Below are positions 1 through 10,846 of a DNA stretch of 64,000 nt, one piece after another; the first letter of the stretch is position 1; the number at the start of each line of letters is the position of its first letter. The position numbers and the translations under genes were made by a program. The notes under the pieces are model-generated. The model saw only the letters and a list, made by a program, of their open reading frames with translations, was not told where the DNA came from and searched no databases. This DNA is from Streptomyces griseoruber (GTDB taxonomy: Bacteria > Actinomycetota > Actinomycetes > Streptomycetales > Streptomycetaceae). The DNA lies in NCBI RefSeq assembly GCF_001514205.1, contig NZ_KQ948765.1, forward strand, positions 373,862 through 437,861, given 5' to 3'.

Positions 1-170
1 CCAGCGCCAGGGCGACGCCCTGCGGGATCGGCGGGTCCTCGGGCGCGGCGGCGAAGAACGCGTCCCAGTCGCGCGGCCTGCTCTCCAGGAACCGCTGGCG
101 ATGGGCCGTGTCGGCGAGGGTGTTGTCCAGGTCGAACACGGCGATCGGCCGTCCGCTGCTGTCGATCATG
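1..170 (-). CDS. HAD-superfamily hydrolase, N-terminal part only
   Basis: The reverse strand reads from an ATG at 170 and runs off the left edge of the window after about 56 codons. The start encodes MIDSSGRPIAVFDLDNTLAD. The DLDNT stretch is HAD motif I, with the nucleophile Asp and the +2 Asp. Enzymes with this motif are Mg-dependent phosphatases or related phosphotransferases, but the substrate cannot be judged from this fragment. The gene diverges from the oxidoreductase that starts at 219, leaving 48 bases for both promoters. The family call is firm; the precise function is unknown because the cap and motifs II-IV lie outside the window. Confidence 0.75.
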
Positions 171-218
171 ACAGCATTTTCCCGGGAATCCCGTGGGCCG
201 TCAGGCGTTGAACGAGGT

Positions 219-1232
219 ATGAGCTCCGTGATCGCCTCGGCCCGCTTCTCCGTCCTCGACCGGTCCCGGATCCGCGAGGGCCACACCGCGGCGGAGGCGC
301 TGCGGGACACCGTGTCGCTGGCGCGGGAGGCCGAGAGGCTCGGCTTCCACCGGTTCTGGGTCTCCGAGCACCACGGTGTCCCCGGCGTCGCGGGCTCGGC
401 GCCCACCGTCCTCGCGGCCGCCGTCGCGGGAGCGACCCGCACCATCCGGGTCGGCACCGGCGGGGTGATGCTGCCCAACCACCGGCCCCTGGTGGTCGCC
501 GAGCAGTTCGGTGTCCTGGAGTCCCTCTTCCCGGGCCGGATCGACATGGGGCTGGGCCGGTCCGTGGGCTTCACCGACGGGGTGCGCAGGGCGCTCGGCC
601 GCGACAAGGACGACGCCGGCGACTTCGCCACCCAGCTCGGGGAACTCCTCGGCTGGTTCCGCGGCACCTCGCCGACCCGGGTGCACGCCTACCCGGCCGA
701 GGGGCTGACGGTGCCGCCGTTCGTGCTGGCCATGGGCGAGGGCGCGGCGATCGCGGCCCGCGCGGGCCTGCCCCTGGTGATCGGCGACCTCGGGAACCGC
801 GAGAGGCTGCGGCGCGGCATCGACACCTACCGTGCGCTGTTCCGCCCCTCCCCCTGGGCGCCCGAACCGTACGTCGTCGTCTCCGGCACGGTCGCCGTGG
901 CCGCGGGCCCCGCGGAGGCCCGGCGGCTGCTGCTCCCGGAGGCCTGGTCGATGGCGTACTCCCGCACCCACGGCACCTTCCCGCCGCTCCCGCCCGCCGA
1001 GACGGTCGAGACGCGCAGGATGACCGCGAAGGAACGCGGCTTCTACGAGTCCGGCCTGACCGGCCACATCGCCGGCACCGAGGAGCAGGTGACGCACGAG
1101 CTGGAAACCCTGTTGAAGGAGACCGGCGCGCAGGAGATCCTCGTCACGACCAGCACGTACGACCGTACGGCGCTGCTGGACTCCCACCGGCGACTGGCCG
1201 GGATCGTGAACCGGGGGAAGAACACCGAGTGA
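219..1232 (+). CDS. LLM-class flavin-dependent oxidoreductase (MsnO8-like)
   Basis: This 337-residue protein belongs to the bacterial luciferase-like monooxygenase family, TIM-barrel enzymes that use reduced flavin from a partner reductase. Visible signatures are FWVSEHHGVPG near residue 50, the GSAPTVLAAAVA stretch, IRVGTGGVMLPNHRPLVVAEQF and the LFPGRIDMGLGR segment, all usual for the MsnO8-type subgroup. The frame stays open upstream to about 108, but the ATG at 219 with GAGG just before it gives the family's normal N-terminus. The last four bases overlap the GTG start of the next gene, so the two are probably translationally coupled. The substrate cannot be predicted. Confidence 0.85.
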   Translation: MSSVIASARFSVLDRSRIREGHTAAEALRDTVSLAREAERLGFHRFWVSEHHGVPGVAGSAPTVLAAAVAGATRTIRVGTGGVMLPNHRPLVVAEQFGVLESLFPGRIDMGLGRSVGFTDGVRRALGRDKDDAGDFATQLGELLGWFRGTSPTRVHAYPAEGLTVPPFVLAMGEGAAIAARAGLPLVIGDLGNRERLRRGIDTYRALFRPSPWAPEPYVVVSGTVAVAAGPAEARRLLLPEAWSMAYSRTHGTFPPLPPAETVETRRMTAKERGFYESGLTGHIAGTEEQVTHELETLLKETGAQEILVTTSTYDRTALLDSHRRLAGIVNRGKNTE

Positions 1233-2527
1233 CCGTCGCGGAACTGCTGTCCGCCCACGACGGGCAACTGCGCGGCCGGGTACCCCCGGACCTGCGCTGG
1301 GGCACCGTCGCCGTGGAGGACGGGCCGGTGGCGCGCGTGCACCACGGCACGCATGCCGTCGTGGAGCACCGGGAGCTCACCGGTGCGGACCTGCCGGACC
1401 TGGTCCGCCGGCAGCAGGAGGAATGCGCGGCGCGGGTCGAGCCGCTGGAGTGGAAGGTGTACTCCCACGACACCCCGCGGCTCGCACGGGCCCTGGCCGA
1501 GGCCGGGTTCACCGCGGGCCCGGCCCGCAGCCTGCTGGTGGCCGAGACCGCGGGCCTGCCCGCCCCGCAGCCTCCTTCGTCCGTACGACAGAACTGGCTG
1601 GGCCGCTCCGCCGCCGAACGCGAGACGATCCGCCGGCTGGCCGCCGCCGCTCCCGGGCAGCGCAGGCCGCTGAGCGAGTTGGTGGCCGACGGGGTCGGGC
1701 GGGTGATCGGGGCCGAGATGAACGTCCTGGTCCTGGAACGGCACGGGCGGCTCGTCGACGAGGTCTGGCTGGAGCGTGTGCCCGGCACGGACTTCGCCTC
1801 GGTCGGCGGGATCACCGGTCCCCGCCCCGAGCTGCTGCACGCGGCCGGGCAGTGGGCGGCCCGGGGACCGTGGGGCCGGCAGGCGGCCCGGTACCTCGTG
1901 GCCGAGGCGGGCGGCGAGCTGGTCGACGCCCATCTGGCGGCCGGTTTCCAGGAGATCGCCGAGGTGACGACGTACCGCTGGGCCCCGCCCGGCGAACCGG
2001 CCCGGGAACGGCCGGCCGCGCAGTTGCTGAGCGACCCGGAGCACGACGAGATCTGGGAACGGTTCAAGAAGCGCTTCGAGGTCACGTACGAGACCGCCTA
2101 CGACGGGATCGCCGAACCGCCGGGCTCGGTCACCTGGTACATGGCCGCGGTCGACCACACGCGGCGCGACCCGCTGCTCGCCGAGGTGGAGGAGGTGATC
2201 ACGCGCGGGCTGCGGGCCTGCGGACGCCCCGGGGACCGGCTGTACCGACTGAAGTGGTACATCAGCGGCTCGCGCTGCGACCCCACCCGGGTCGGCGGCC
2301 CCGGACAGCCCCGGTGGCCGGGGTACTCCTACCTCGTCGACGAGAACGTCATCCAGGTCACCGCCGATCTGCGCATGGGCACCCACGGGAACTTCGTGGA
2401 GGAGTCCCTCTGTGTCTTCGGCGCCGATCTCGTCGCCGAGGTCGAGGAGGACCTCACCGCCCTGCTGGGCACGGTCCTGCGGCGGGACGGCAGACCGGTG
2501 GGGAACGTGTGGAGCTTCGGCCCCTAG
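1229..2527 (+). CDS. GNAT-like / DUF2716 two-domain protein
   Basis: A 432-residue protein starting at a GTG that overlaps the previous stop (GTGA). The first 250 residues look like two degenerate GNAT-type halves: an LEWKVYSHD...LARALAEAGF motif, then a second block ending in HLAAGFQEIAEVTTYRW, which resembles the end of an acetyltransferase fold. The C-terminal 160 residues match the DUF2716 pattern: WERFKKRFEV, then GIAEPPGSVTWYMAAVD, then LYRLKWYISG. A GNAT-DUF2716 arrangement suggests a small-molecule or protein acyltransferase, but this is inference and no substrate is known. The gene ends tail to tail with the next one, and the two stop codons share a CTAG. Confidence 0.7.
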   Translation: MTVAELLSAHDGQLRGRVPPDLRWGTVAVEDGPVARVHHGTHAVVEHRELTGADLPDLVRRQQEECAARVEPLEWKVYSHDTPRLARALAEAGFTAGPARSLLVAETAGLPAPQPPSSVRQNWLGRSAAERETIRRLAAAAPGQRRPLSELVADGVGRVIGAEMNVLVLERHGRLVDEVWLERVPGTDFASVGGITGPRPELLHAAGQWAARGPWGRQAARYLVAEAGGELVDAHLAAGFQEIAEVTTYRWAPPGEPARERPAAQLLSDPEHDEIWERFKKRFEVTYETAYDGIAEPPGSVTWYMAAVDHTRRDPLLAEVEEVITRGLRACGRPGDRLYRLKWYISGSRCDPTRVGGPGQPRWPGYSYLVDENVIQVTADLRMGTHGNFVEESLCVFGADLVAEVEEDLTALLGTVLRRDGRPVGNVWSFGP

Positions 2528-3597
2528 GACGCGGCCGGCCGGCGGCGCCGCTGCTCGCTCCAGGACCGGTGGTGGTCCAGGAGGGTCTCCTCGATCGGGC
2601 GGTAGACGAGGCCCAGTTCCTCGGTGCTCCTGCGGTTGTCGACGCGGAAGCGGATGCCCAGATGCTTGCGGATGTAGTCCTGGGAGAGGCCGAACGCGGG
2701 GCCCAGGACACGGACCGGCCAGTGCGGCAGGGCGGTGCGGGGCAGGCGCAGATCGCGCGGGTGGTGCCTGCGGAGCAGCTGCGCCATCTGGTGGAAGGAG
2801 GTCATCTCCTCGGCCGCGAGGATGTACCGGCCGTGGGCGTCCGGGTGTTCGGCGGCGGCGATGTGGGCGGCCGCCACGTCCCGGACGTCGACCGTGGTGA
2901 AGCTGAAGTCGGGGGCGCCGTAGAAGAAGTAGCCCTTGAACAGCTCGTCGAGGAGGAACAGGCTGCCCGAGTCGGAGGCGGGGGTGAGGGAGGGGCCGAG
3001 GATCAGGCCGGGGTTGAGAGAGACCATCCGCCAGCGGCTCTGCGCGGCCTCGGCGTCCCAGGCGGCCTGCTCGGCGACCGTCTTGGCGTAGTGGTACGGG
3101 TTGTTCTCCACCGTGCTGGTGGTGTTGACGTACTTCTCCGACAGGACCCGCCCGTCCATGTGGTCGACGTCCGCGTAGTCGCCGAAGATCGCGCCCACGG
3201 TGGAGGTGAACACCAGGCGTTCCACCGTCTCCGTGCGGTCGACCGCCCCGACGACGTTACGGGTGCCGTGCAGGGCCGGGTCCACGACGTCCCGCTGCCC
3301 GTCCTTGATCTTCTCCGGCATCAGGAAGGGCGAGGCCACGTGGAAGACGACCGAGCAGCCCTTCGCCGGCTCGTCGAAGGAGCCTTCCCGCAGCAGGTCC
3401 GCCTCGAAGACGTCGAGCCGGCCGGGGTGGGCGTCCTGGAGGGCGCGCAGCGGGGCGAGCTTCGCCGGGTTCGCCGGACCGCGGACCGTCGTGCGCACCC
3501 GGTGGCCGCGCTCGAGGAGCTGCCGCACCAGGTGCGCCGCGACGAAGCCGCTGCCTCCGGTGACCAGGACCGTTCTGCCGGGCGGGCTGGTGCTCAC
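2524..3597 (-). CDS. NAD(P)-dependent epimerase/dehydratase-family reductase
   Basis: A 357-residue extended SDR. It has the N-terminal dinucleotide motif VTGGSGFVAAHLVRQLLERG (TGxxGxxG), a VFHVASPF segment, and the catalytic YHYAKTVAEQAAW (YxxxK), as in dihydroflavonol-4-reductase and 3-beta-hydroxysteroid dehydrogenase relatives. The chosen GTG at 3597 is preceded on the coding strand by GAGGGGAG about 10 bases upstream; the open frame continues further but has no better site. It lies 13 bases behind the olsA-like gene in the same direction, so it is probably the third gene of that operon. Whether it acts on lipid intermediates is not known. Confidence 0.8.
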   Translation of the reverse strand: MSTSPPGRTVLVTGGSGFVAAHLVRQLLERGHRVRTTVRGPANPAKLAPLRALQDAHPGRLDVFEADLLREGSFDEPAKGCSVVFHVASPFLMPEKIKDGQRDVVDPALHGTRNVVGAVDRTETVERLVFTSTVGAIFGDYADVDHMDGRVLSEKYVNTTSTVENNPYHYAKTVAEQAAWDAEAAQSRWRMVSLNPGLILGPSLTPASDSGSLFLLDELFKGYFFYGAPDFSFTTVDVRDVAAAHIAAAEHPDAHGRYILAAEEMTSFHQMAQLLRRHHPRDLRLPRTALPHWPVRVLGPAFGLSQDYIRKHLGIRFRVDNRRSTEELGLVYRPIEETLLDHHRSWSEQRRRRPAAS

Positions 3598-3610
3598 GCG
3601 CGTGCTCCCC

Positions 3611-4504
3611 TCAGGTCGTCGGAACGCGCGCCATGATCCCATCCCGTACGCCCGACGGCCCCCCGCTTGCGGGGAATTCATGGGCCGCGCGACGGTCTTC
3701 GTGGGACCTGCGCCGATGCTCGTGGGGACCGGCCAGGACCCGCGCCGCGGCCGCCGACGCGAGCGCCTTGCGGTCGGCGGCGCCGCCCGGTGCGAGCAGC
3801 GGAAGCACCTCGACCTCCGCGACCAGACCGCGCGCCGAGGTCACCCGCCACAGCGAGGCGAGCAGCGAGTCGTCGCCGACGTAGGCGGGCGCGGTGCTGG
3901 CCGCCCCGGCGGCGTCCCGGTAGCGGATCCGGACCGGCTGGACCGGGACCTCCGCGTCCAGCGCGGCCTGGAAGACCGCGCGCCGGAAGTGTCCCTGGGC
4001 GCGACCGCACCAGGTGCTGCCCTCCGGGAACACCGCGACCGCCTGCCCGGACCGCAGCACCCCGGCGATGGTGGCGACCGTGCCCGGCAGGGCGCGCAGC
4101 CGGTCCCGGTCGATGAACAGGGCGCCGTTCGCGGCCATCGCTCCCACGACCGGCCACGCGCGGATCTCCTTCTTGGCGAGCATCCGGGCCGGGCGGACCC
4201 CGGCCAGCAGCGGGATGTCCAGCCAGGAGACGTGGTTGGCGACCAGGAGCAGTCCGCCGGTGGCGGGCGCGCTCTCGCCGGTCACCCTGATCCGCACCCC
4301 GGCCGCCCGTACGACGGCCCGGCTCCACCGCCGTATCGCGCCCGCCGGGATCCGCCGCCCGAGCGGGGACAGGGCGACCCCGGCCAGCACCAGGACGACC
4401 ACCGCGACGAGCCGCGGCACGGCCCGCGGCAGGGCCGTCCAGGACGCCGTACCCTCCACGCACGCCCGCGGGGTGCAGGGCGCGCCGGGCAGCCAGACGC
4501 TCAT
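3611..4504 (-). CDS. olsA: 1-acyl-glycerol-3-phosphate acyltransferase family (OlsA-like)
   Basis: A 297-residue PlsC-type acyltransferase. An N-terminal membrane helix (AVPRLVAVVVLVLAGVAL) is followed by the NHVSWLD block (HX4D catalytic pair), ANGALFIDRDR and FPEGSTW, which are motifs I to III of the family. Its ATG at 4504 shares one base with the upstream stop (TGATG), so it is translationally coupled to the OlsB-like N-acyltransferase. In ornithine-lipid synthesis OlsB makes lyso-ornithine lipid and OlsA adds the second, ester-linked chain at the membrane. The pairing makes that role likely here, although a generic phospholipid acyltransferase cannot be excluded from sequence alone. Confidence 0.8.
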   Translation of the reverse strand: MSVWLPGAPCTPRACVEGTASWTALPRAVPRLVAVVVLVLAGVALSPLGRRIPAGAIRRWSRAVVRAAGVRIRVTGESAPATGGLLLVANHVSWLDIPLLAGVRPARMLAKKEIRAWPVVGAMAANGALFIDRDRLRALPGTVATIAGVLRSGQAVAVFPEGSTWCGRAQGHFRRAVFQAALDAEVPVQPVRIRYRDAAGAASTAPAYVGDDSLLASLWRVTSARGLVAEVEVLPLLAPGGAADRKALASAAAARVLAGPHEHRRRSHEDRRAAHEFPASGGPSGVRDGIMARVPTT

Positions 4505-5280
4505 CAGGCGCTCGGCACGAGGGAGAGGAAGTGCCGCAGGTAGCGCGAGTCGACCCGGCGCATCGACAGCAGCACGAACAGGTCGGCGACACCGAAGTCC
4601 GGGTCGTGCGCGGGCTCGCCGCACACCCAGGCGCCGAGGCGGACGTAACCGCGCAGCAGGGCGGGCAGTTCGGTGCGGGCGGCCGGGGCGGCGGCCTCCT
4701 TCGGCACCCACGGCAGCAGCGGGCGCACCCGGAACTCCTCGGGGGCCAGGTACTTCTCACGGGCCCGGTCCCAGGTCGCGGCCGCGAGGGCGCCGCCGTC
4801 GGCGAGCGGGACCGAGCAGCAGCCGGCCAGCCACTCGTGGCCGCGGTCCACCATGTAGCGGGCGATGCCGGCCCAGATCAGGCCGATGACGGTGCCGTCG
4901 CGGTGGTCGGGGTGGACGCAGGAGCGGCCGACCTCGACCAGGCCGGGCCGGATCGCGTCGAGCCGGCTCAGGTCGAACTCGGCGTCCGAGTAGAGTCGCC
5001 CGGCGACCGAGGCGCGCTCGGGGGGCAGCAGCCGGTAGGTGCCGACGACCTGGCCGGTCTCCGTGTCGCGCACCAGCAGGTGGTCGCAGTAGGTGTCGAA
5101 CGGGTCGGCGTCGAGGCCCGGCTGCGGGGAGGACAGCAGGGCGCCCATCTCCCCGGCGAACACCTCGTGCCGCAGCCGCTGCGCGGCCCGTACGTCGGCC
5201 TCGTCGCGGGCCAGGGTGACGGTGTAGCGGACGGGTGCCGTGGACTGCTGGGGACGGTCGAGGGTGGAAACGCCGGTCAT
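4504..5280 (-). CDS. olsB: GNAT-family ornithine N-acyltransferase-like protein (OlsB-like)
   Basis: A 258-residue acyl-ACP-dependent N-acyltransferase of the autoinducer-synthase/OlsB GNAT branch. Key stretches are RLRHEVFAGEMG near residue 37, DPFDTYCDHLLVRD, VGTYRLLPP, then LVEVGRSCVHPDHRDG and the HEWLAGCCSVPL region. The ATG at 5280 has AGGAG seven bases before it. The coupled downstream gene is PlsC-like, which is the classical olsB/olsA layout; ornithine lipids are known in Streptomyces membranes. A 143-base space separates the gene from sdhB upstream and should hold its own promoter. The function is inferred from family and pairing; no assay is implied. Confidence 0.8.
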   Translation of the reverse strand: MTGVSTLDRPQQSTAPVRYTVTLARDEADVRAAQRLRHEVFAGEMGALLSSPQPGLDADPFDTYCDHLLVRDTETGQVVGTYRLLPPERASVAGRLYSDAEFDLSRLDAIRPGLVEVGRSCVHPDHRDGTVIGLIWAGIARYMVDRGHEWLAGCCSVPLADGGALAAATWDRAREKYLAPEEFRVRPLLPWVPKEAAAPAARTELPALLRGYVRLGAWVCGEPAHDPDFGVADLFVLLSMRRVDSRYLRHFLSLVPSA

Positions 5281-5423
5281 GGCTCACTCCTGGGCACGGG
5301 CCACATCGGGGACGGTGGCGCTCCCCCTGTTTCTCCCGACCCCGGTTGGCGTGTACGTGTCCGGTGCCGGGAGCAGGGATGTGGGAATGTTGAATGCCAG
5401 GCGCTCCGGCGCTGTTCGGGGTG

Positions 5424-6166
5424 TTACCGCTTGACCTTCCGCGCGGCTCGCAGCCACTCCTTGTTCATCGCGGTGATGGACACCAGCGGAATCCCCTTCG
5501 GACAGGCGGTGGCGCACTCCCCCGCCAGCGTGCAGCCGCCGAACCCCTCCTCGTCCATCTGCGCCACCATGTCCAGCACCCGCGTCTCCCGCTCGGGCGC
5601 CCCCTGCGGCAGCACGTTGAGATGGTTGACCTTGGCGGAGGTGAACAGCATCGCGGCCCCGTTGGGGCACGCGGCGACGCACGCCCCGCAGCCGATGCAC
5701 TCCGCGTGCTCGAACGCGAGGTCCGCGTCCGGCTTCGGCACCGGCGTCGCATGCGCCTCGGGCGCGGCCCCGGTGGGCGCGGTGATGTAGCCGCCGGCCT
5801 GGATGATCCGGTCGAAGGCGCTCCGGTCGACCACCAGGTCCTTGATCACCGGGAACGCCGACGCCCGCCACGGCTCGACGTCGATCGTGTCGCCGTCCGC
5901 GAAGGACCGCATGTGCAGCTGGCAGGTGGTGGTGCGCTCGGGCCCGTGCGCATCGCCGTTGATCACGAGGGAGCAGGCGCCGCAGATGCCCTCGCGGCAG
6001 TCGTGGTCGAAGGCGACCGGGTCCTCACCGCGCAGGATGAGGTCCTCGTTGAGGGTGTCGAGCATCTCCAGGAACGACATGTCGGGCGAGACGCCGTCCA
6101 CCTCGTACGTGGACATGGCGCCGTCGGCTTCGGCGGTGCGCTGCCGCCAGACGCGCAGGGTGAGCT

Positions 6167-6170
<4 letters not shown>
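5424..6170 (-). CDS. sdhB: Succinate dehydrogenase/fumarate reductase iron-sulfur subunit
   Basis: A 248-residue electron-transfer subunit. The [2Fe-2S] cluster ligands are in [16 protein letters not shown] plus TTTCQLHM. The second and third clusters are bound by [15 protein letters not shown] and [15 protein letters not shown]. Its ATG overlaps the sdhA stop (ATGA), and the gene is the last of sdhC-sdhA-sdhB. The short form with a single cytochrome partner matches the Bacillus-type (one SdhC, no SdhD) complexes that use menaquinone. Streptomyces usually carries this operon in addition to a four-subunit SDH elsewhere, so it may serve a different growth stage or direction of electron flow (inference). 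Confidence 0.95.
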
Positions 6171-8113
<1,943 letters not shown>

Positions 8114-8115
8114 CT

Positions 8116-8823
8116 TCAGCTCACCACTCCGGTCATGACGCCCACGGGTACGGCGATGAAGCCGGCCGTGAGCAGCAGCGCGAGGACGTTGGCCGTGGTC
8201 TTCAGGGCGCGGTCGCGGGTCCGGCTGCCGGCGCCGAGGGTCTGGGCGGCGGCCCAGAAGCCGTGCCGGACGTGCAGGCCGAGGGCGAGCATCGCGACGA
8301 TGTAGATGACGTTGCCGTACCAGGTGGAGAAGGTGTCCACGACGTTCTGGTACGGGTGGCCCTCCTGGAAGCCGCCGCTGTGCACGGTGCCGGTCGTCAG
8401 GTCCAGGATGTGCCAGACGATGAAGAGGCCGAGGATGATCCCGCCCCAGCGCATGGTGCGCGTCGCGTAGCTCGCCCGGGGCTTCTTGTGCGCGTACTTG
8501 CTGGGCCTCGCCCTGATGTCGCGCCGGCTCAGCTGGTAGGCGGAGGTGGCATGGGCGACGACGGCGACCACCAGCGCGACGCGGATCAGCCACAGCGTCC
8601 ACTCGTAGTGCATGAACGGTTCGCCGACGATGCGCAGCCAGTGCGCGTAGTGGTTGAACTCGCCCGGCCCGAAGAAGATCTTCAGGTTTCCGATCATGTG
8701 GACGACCAGGTACAGCAGCATGATCAGGCCGCTGACGGCCATCACTGTCTTCTTGCCGACGGAGGAGTCCCACACGGTGCGCGCCATCGACGGCCGTCGG
8801 TCCGTCCGTGTTGCCAGAGCCAT
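8116..8823 (-). CDS. sdhC: Succinate dehydrogenase cytochrome b subunit (single-subunit type)
   Basis: A 235-residue membrane anchor with about five transmembrane helices, for example [20 protein letters not shown] and [19 protein letters not shown]. The conserved His residues in [30 protein letters not shown] and GLHVRHGFW are the expected di-haem ligands and quinone-pocket residues. It is the first gene of sdhCAB and has no SdhD partner, as in Bacillus-type complexes. The ATG at 8823 faces the LysR gene, leaving a 96-base divergent control region that holds two strong inverted repeats. Confidence 0.93.
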   Translation of the reverse strand: MALATRTDRRPSMARTVWDSSVGKKTVMAVSGLIMLLYLVVHMIGNLKIFFGPGEFNHYAHWLRIVGEPFMHYEWTLWLIRVALVVAVVAHATSAYQLSRRDIRARPSKYAHKKPRASYATRTMRWGGIILGLFIVWHILDLTTGTVHSGGFQEGHPYQNVVDTFSTWYGNVIYIVAMLALGLHVRHGFWAAAQTLGAGSRTRDRALKTTANVLALLLTAGFIAVPVGVMTGVVS

Positions 8824-8867
8824 GCCTCCAGACGCTAGGGCCGTTCGGCCCCATCGGTCCAAGACAT

Positions 8868-8911
8868 GAAACGGCTCGTTTCGATAGGCAGCTTCTATCG
8901 GGACGCCTATC
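8868..8911. promoter_or_regulatory. Divergent control region of sdhCAB and LysR gene with two inverted repeats
   Basis: Between the start codons at 8823 and 8920 there are two clean inverted repeats. GAAACG (8868-8873) pairs with CGTTTC (8877-8882) across three bases. GATAGGC (8883-8889) pairs with GCCTATC (8905-8911) across 15 bases, with a further CTATC copy at 8895-8899. LysR proteins typically bind such dyads upstream of their own gene and control the divergent operon. This makes the adjacent regulator the likely controller of sdhCAB, but that is inference. Confidence 0.6.
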
Positions 8912-8919
8912 CTGGGGGG

Positions 8920-9804
8920 ATGCAGTTCCAGCAGCTCCAGTACTTCGTGGCGGTGGCCGAGACCCGGCACTTCACCCGGGCCGCCGAGCTGGTCCATGTC
9001 GCACAGCCCTCGCTGTCGCAGCAGATCAGGGCGCTGGAGCGGGAGTTGGGGGCGGATCTGTTCCTGCGGGCGCGCGGCAACATCACGCTCACCGACGCGG
9101 GCGAGGCGCTGCTGCCGCTGGCCCGGCGGATCCTCGCGGACACCGAGACCGCGCGGTACGAGGTGCAGGAGCTGGTGCAGCTGCGCAGCGGGCGGGTGCG
9201 GCTCGGGGCCACCCCGAGTCTGTGCACCGGTCTGCTGCCGGACGTGCTGCACGCCTTCCACGACCGCTACCCGGGCATCCGGCTGCTGATCGAGGAAGGC
9301 GGTTCGCACGATCTCGTACGACAGCTCGCTCGCGGTGCCCTCGACCTCGCCCTCGTCGTGCTGCCCCTGCCGACGCCCTCCCCCGCGCTGACCACGGTCG
9401 AGCTGCTGCGCGAGGACCTGGTCGTGGTGTCCTCCCCCGAGGCGCCGAAACCGGGCGACGGGCGGCGCACGGTCAGGATCGCCGATCTGGAGGGCGAGCG
9501 TCTGGTGATGTTCCGGCACGGCTACGACCTGCGGGAACTGACCGTGGCCGCCTGCCGGGCGGAGGGGTTCGAGCCGGATTTCGCGGTCGAGGGCGGGGAG
9601 ATGGACGCGGTCCTCGGCTTCGTCCGCGCCGGTCTCGGGGTGGCCGTCGTGCCCCGGATGGTGGCCGCCCGGTCCGGCCGGGGCCTGCGGGTCACCCCGC
9701 TCGCCCGGCCCGGTCTGCGCCGGACGATCGCCCTCGCGCACCGCAGCGACGTGGCACCGCCGCGGGCGGCGCGCGAGTTGCAGCGGATGCTGCTGGAGCG
9801 ATGA
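8920..9804 (+). CDS. LysR-family transcriptional regulator
   Basis: A 294-residue LysR regulator. The N-terminal winged helix-turn-helix reads [20 protein letters not shown] and continues [29 protein letters not shown] type-2 periplasmic-binding-like effector domain follows ([39 protein letters not shown]). The ATG at 8920 is chosen because it gives the standard LysR start; the frame extends 18 codons upstream without a good ribosome site and across the operator. It diverges from sdhCAB, which it probably regulates. The effector is unknown. Eight bases separate it from the converging reductase gene. Confidence 0.9.
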   Translation: MQFQQLQYFVAVAETRHFTRAAELVHVAQPSLSQQIRALERELGADLFLRARGNITLTDAGEALLPLARRILADTETARYEVQELVQLRSGRVRLGATPSLCTGLLPDVLHAFHDRYPGIRLLIEEGGSHDLVRQLARGALDLALVVLPLPTPSPALTTVELLREDLVVVSSPEAPKPGDGRRTVRIADLEGERLVMFRHGYDLRELTVAACRAEGFEPDFAVEGGEMDAVLGFVRAGLGVAVVPRMVAARSGRGLRVTPLARPGLRRTIALAHRSDVAPPRAARELQRMLLER

Positions 9805-9812
9805 GTCCCGGC

Positions 9813-10706
9813 TCAGCCCTGGAGGGCGGCCGGCCGGAACACCTCCTCGCACCACTGGCGGAAGCCCGTGGGCGCGGTGTCGGGGGTGCTGGGCTGCGCG
9901 ACGCCGTAGAGGCCCTGCGTGTTCTGGGCGTCGACCATGTCGGCGAAGGCCTGCACCCATGCCTCGGTGGCGCCGAGACGGATCCACCGCGCCGCGAGCT
10001 CCGCGGGGGTGGTGAACTCCACGCGGACAGGACGGTCGAGCACCTCGGAGAGGACGCCGGCCATGCCTTCGGGGGTCAGGTCGTCGGGACTGGCCAGCGG
10101 AACGTCCTCCTGCCCGCTCCAGGAGTCGTCGAGCAGCAGGCGGGCGGCCGTGGCACCGACGTCGCGCGTGGCGCACAGGCGCAGCACACGGTCGGGAACG
10201 AGCGACGTGGAGAAGACACCCGCGTCGCGGATCGAGGCCAGCTGGCGGAGTTCGTTCTCCATCAGTGAGGGCGGGCACAGTGCCCGGTAGTGGACCCCCG
10301 TGGCGGCGATCGCCTCGTCCATGGCCAGCCCCGCGGAGATCAGCCCGGCGTTTCTGGCGACACCACGGCCCAGGGTGGAGACGGCCACGACCCGCTCCAG
10401 GCCCTGCGCCCCGATCACCTCGCACAGCGGCTCGGTGAAGGCCCGGAAGTGTCCTTCGACACTGTCGGCGGCGGGGTTCGGCGGGACCAGCCAGAACACC
10501 CGGTCGGCGCCCTGGCAGGCCTCCTTCAGCACCGCCGGGTCCGCGTGCGACCCCTGGACGACCTCCACGCGCTCCCGCACGTCGGGGGCGAGGGCGGCCG
10601 GGTCGCGGACGATCACCCGGACCGGTGCGGAGCCCTCGGGGGCGTCGAGGAGGCGGGCGACGACCTCACGGCCGATCTGCCCGGTCGGAGTGGTGACCAC
10701 GATCAT
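9813..10706 (-). CDS. NmrA/SDR-type NAD(P)-binding protein
   Basis: A 297-residue atypical SDR with an N-terminal MIVVTTPTGQIGREVVARLL dinucleotide motif (TPTGQIG), a DRVFWLVPPNP segment and VVAVSTLGRG. It resembles NmrA-like and quinone-reductase (QorB-type) proteins, which bind NAD(P) and may act as redox sensors or reductases. It lacks a clear YxxxK pair, as is usual in this group. The ATG at 10706 has AGGAG six bases ahead. It diverges from a LysR gene, a common layout where the LysR protein controls the reductase. The substrate is unknown. Confidence 0.8.
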   Translation of the reverse strand: MIVVTTPTGQIGREVVARLLDAPEGSAPVRVIVRDPAALAPDVRERVEVVQGSHADPAVLKEACQGADRVFWLVPPNPAADSVEGHFRAFTEPLCEVIGAQGLERVVAVSTLGRGVARNAGLISAGLAMDEAIAATGVHYRALCPPSLMENELRQLASIRDAGVFSTSLVPDRVLRLCATRDVGATAARLLLDDSWSGQEDVPLASPDDLTPEGMAGVLSEVLDRPVRVEFTTPAELAARWIRLGATEAWVQAFADMVDAQNTQGLYGVAQPSTPDTAPTGFRQWCEEVFRPAALQG

Positions 10707-10794
10707 GAACTACTCCTGGAAGAAGACTCGCCTGGACACAGCTGAGCCTGCCGCCACGGTCCGGTGAACTGAAGGTCCGCTTCGCTCGGGCTTG

Positions 10795-10809
10795 TTACCC
10801 TCAGGGCAA
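10795..10809. promoter_or_regulatory. Candidate LysR operator
   Basis: A 15-base near-palindrome, TTACCCTCAGGGCAA (one mismatched pair), sits in the 140-base space between the divergent NmrA-like gene (start 10706) and LysR gene (start 10847). It lies about 38 bases before the LysR start. Its size and place fit an autoregulatory LysR site; this is inference from symmetry only. Confidence 0.4.
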
Positions 10810-10846
10810 TACCGGTCGTCGGGGTCGCAGAGGAGCGCAGGCCGCC

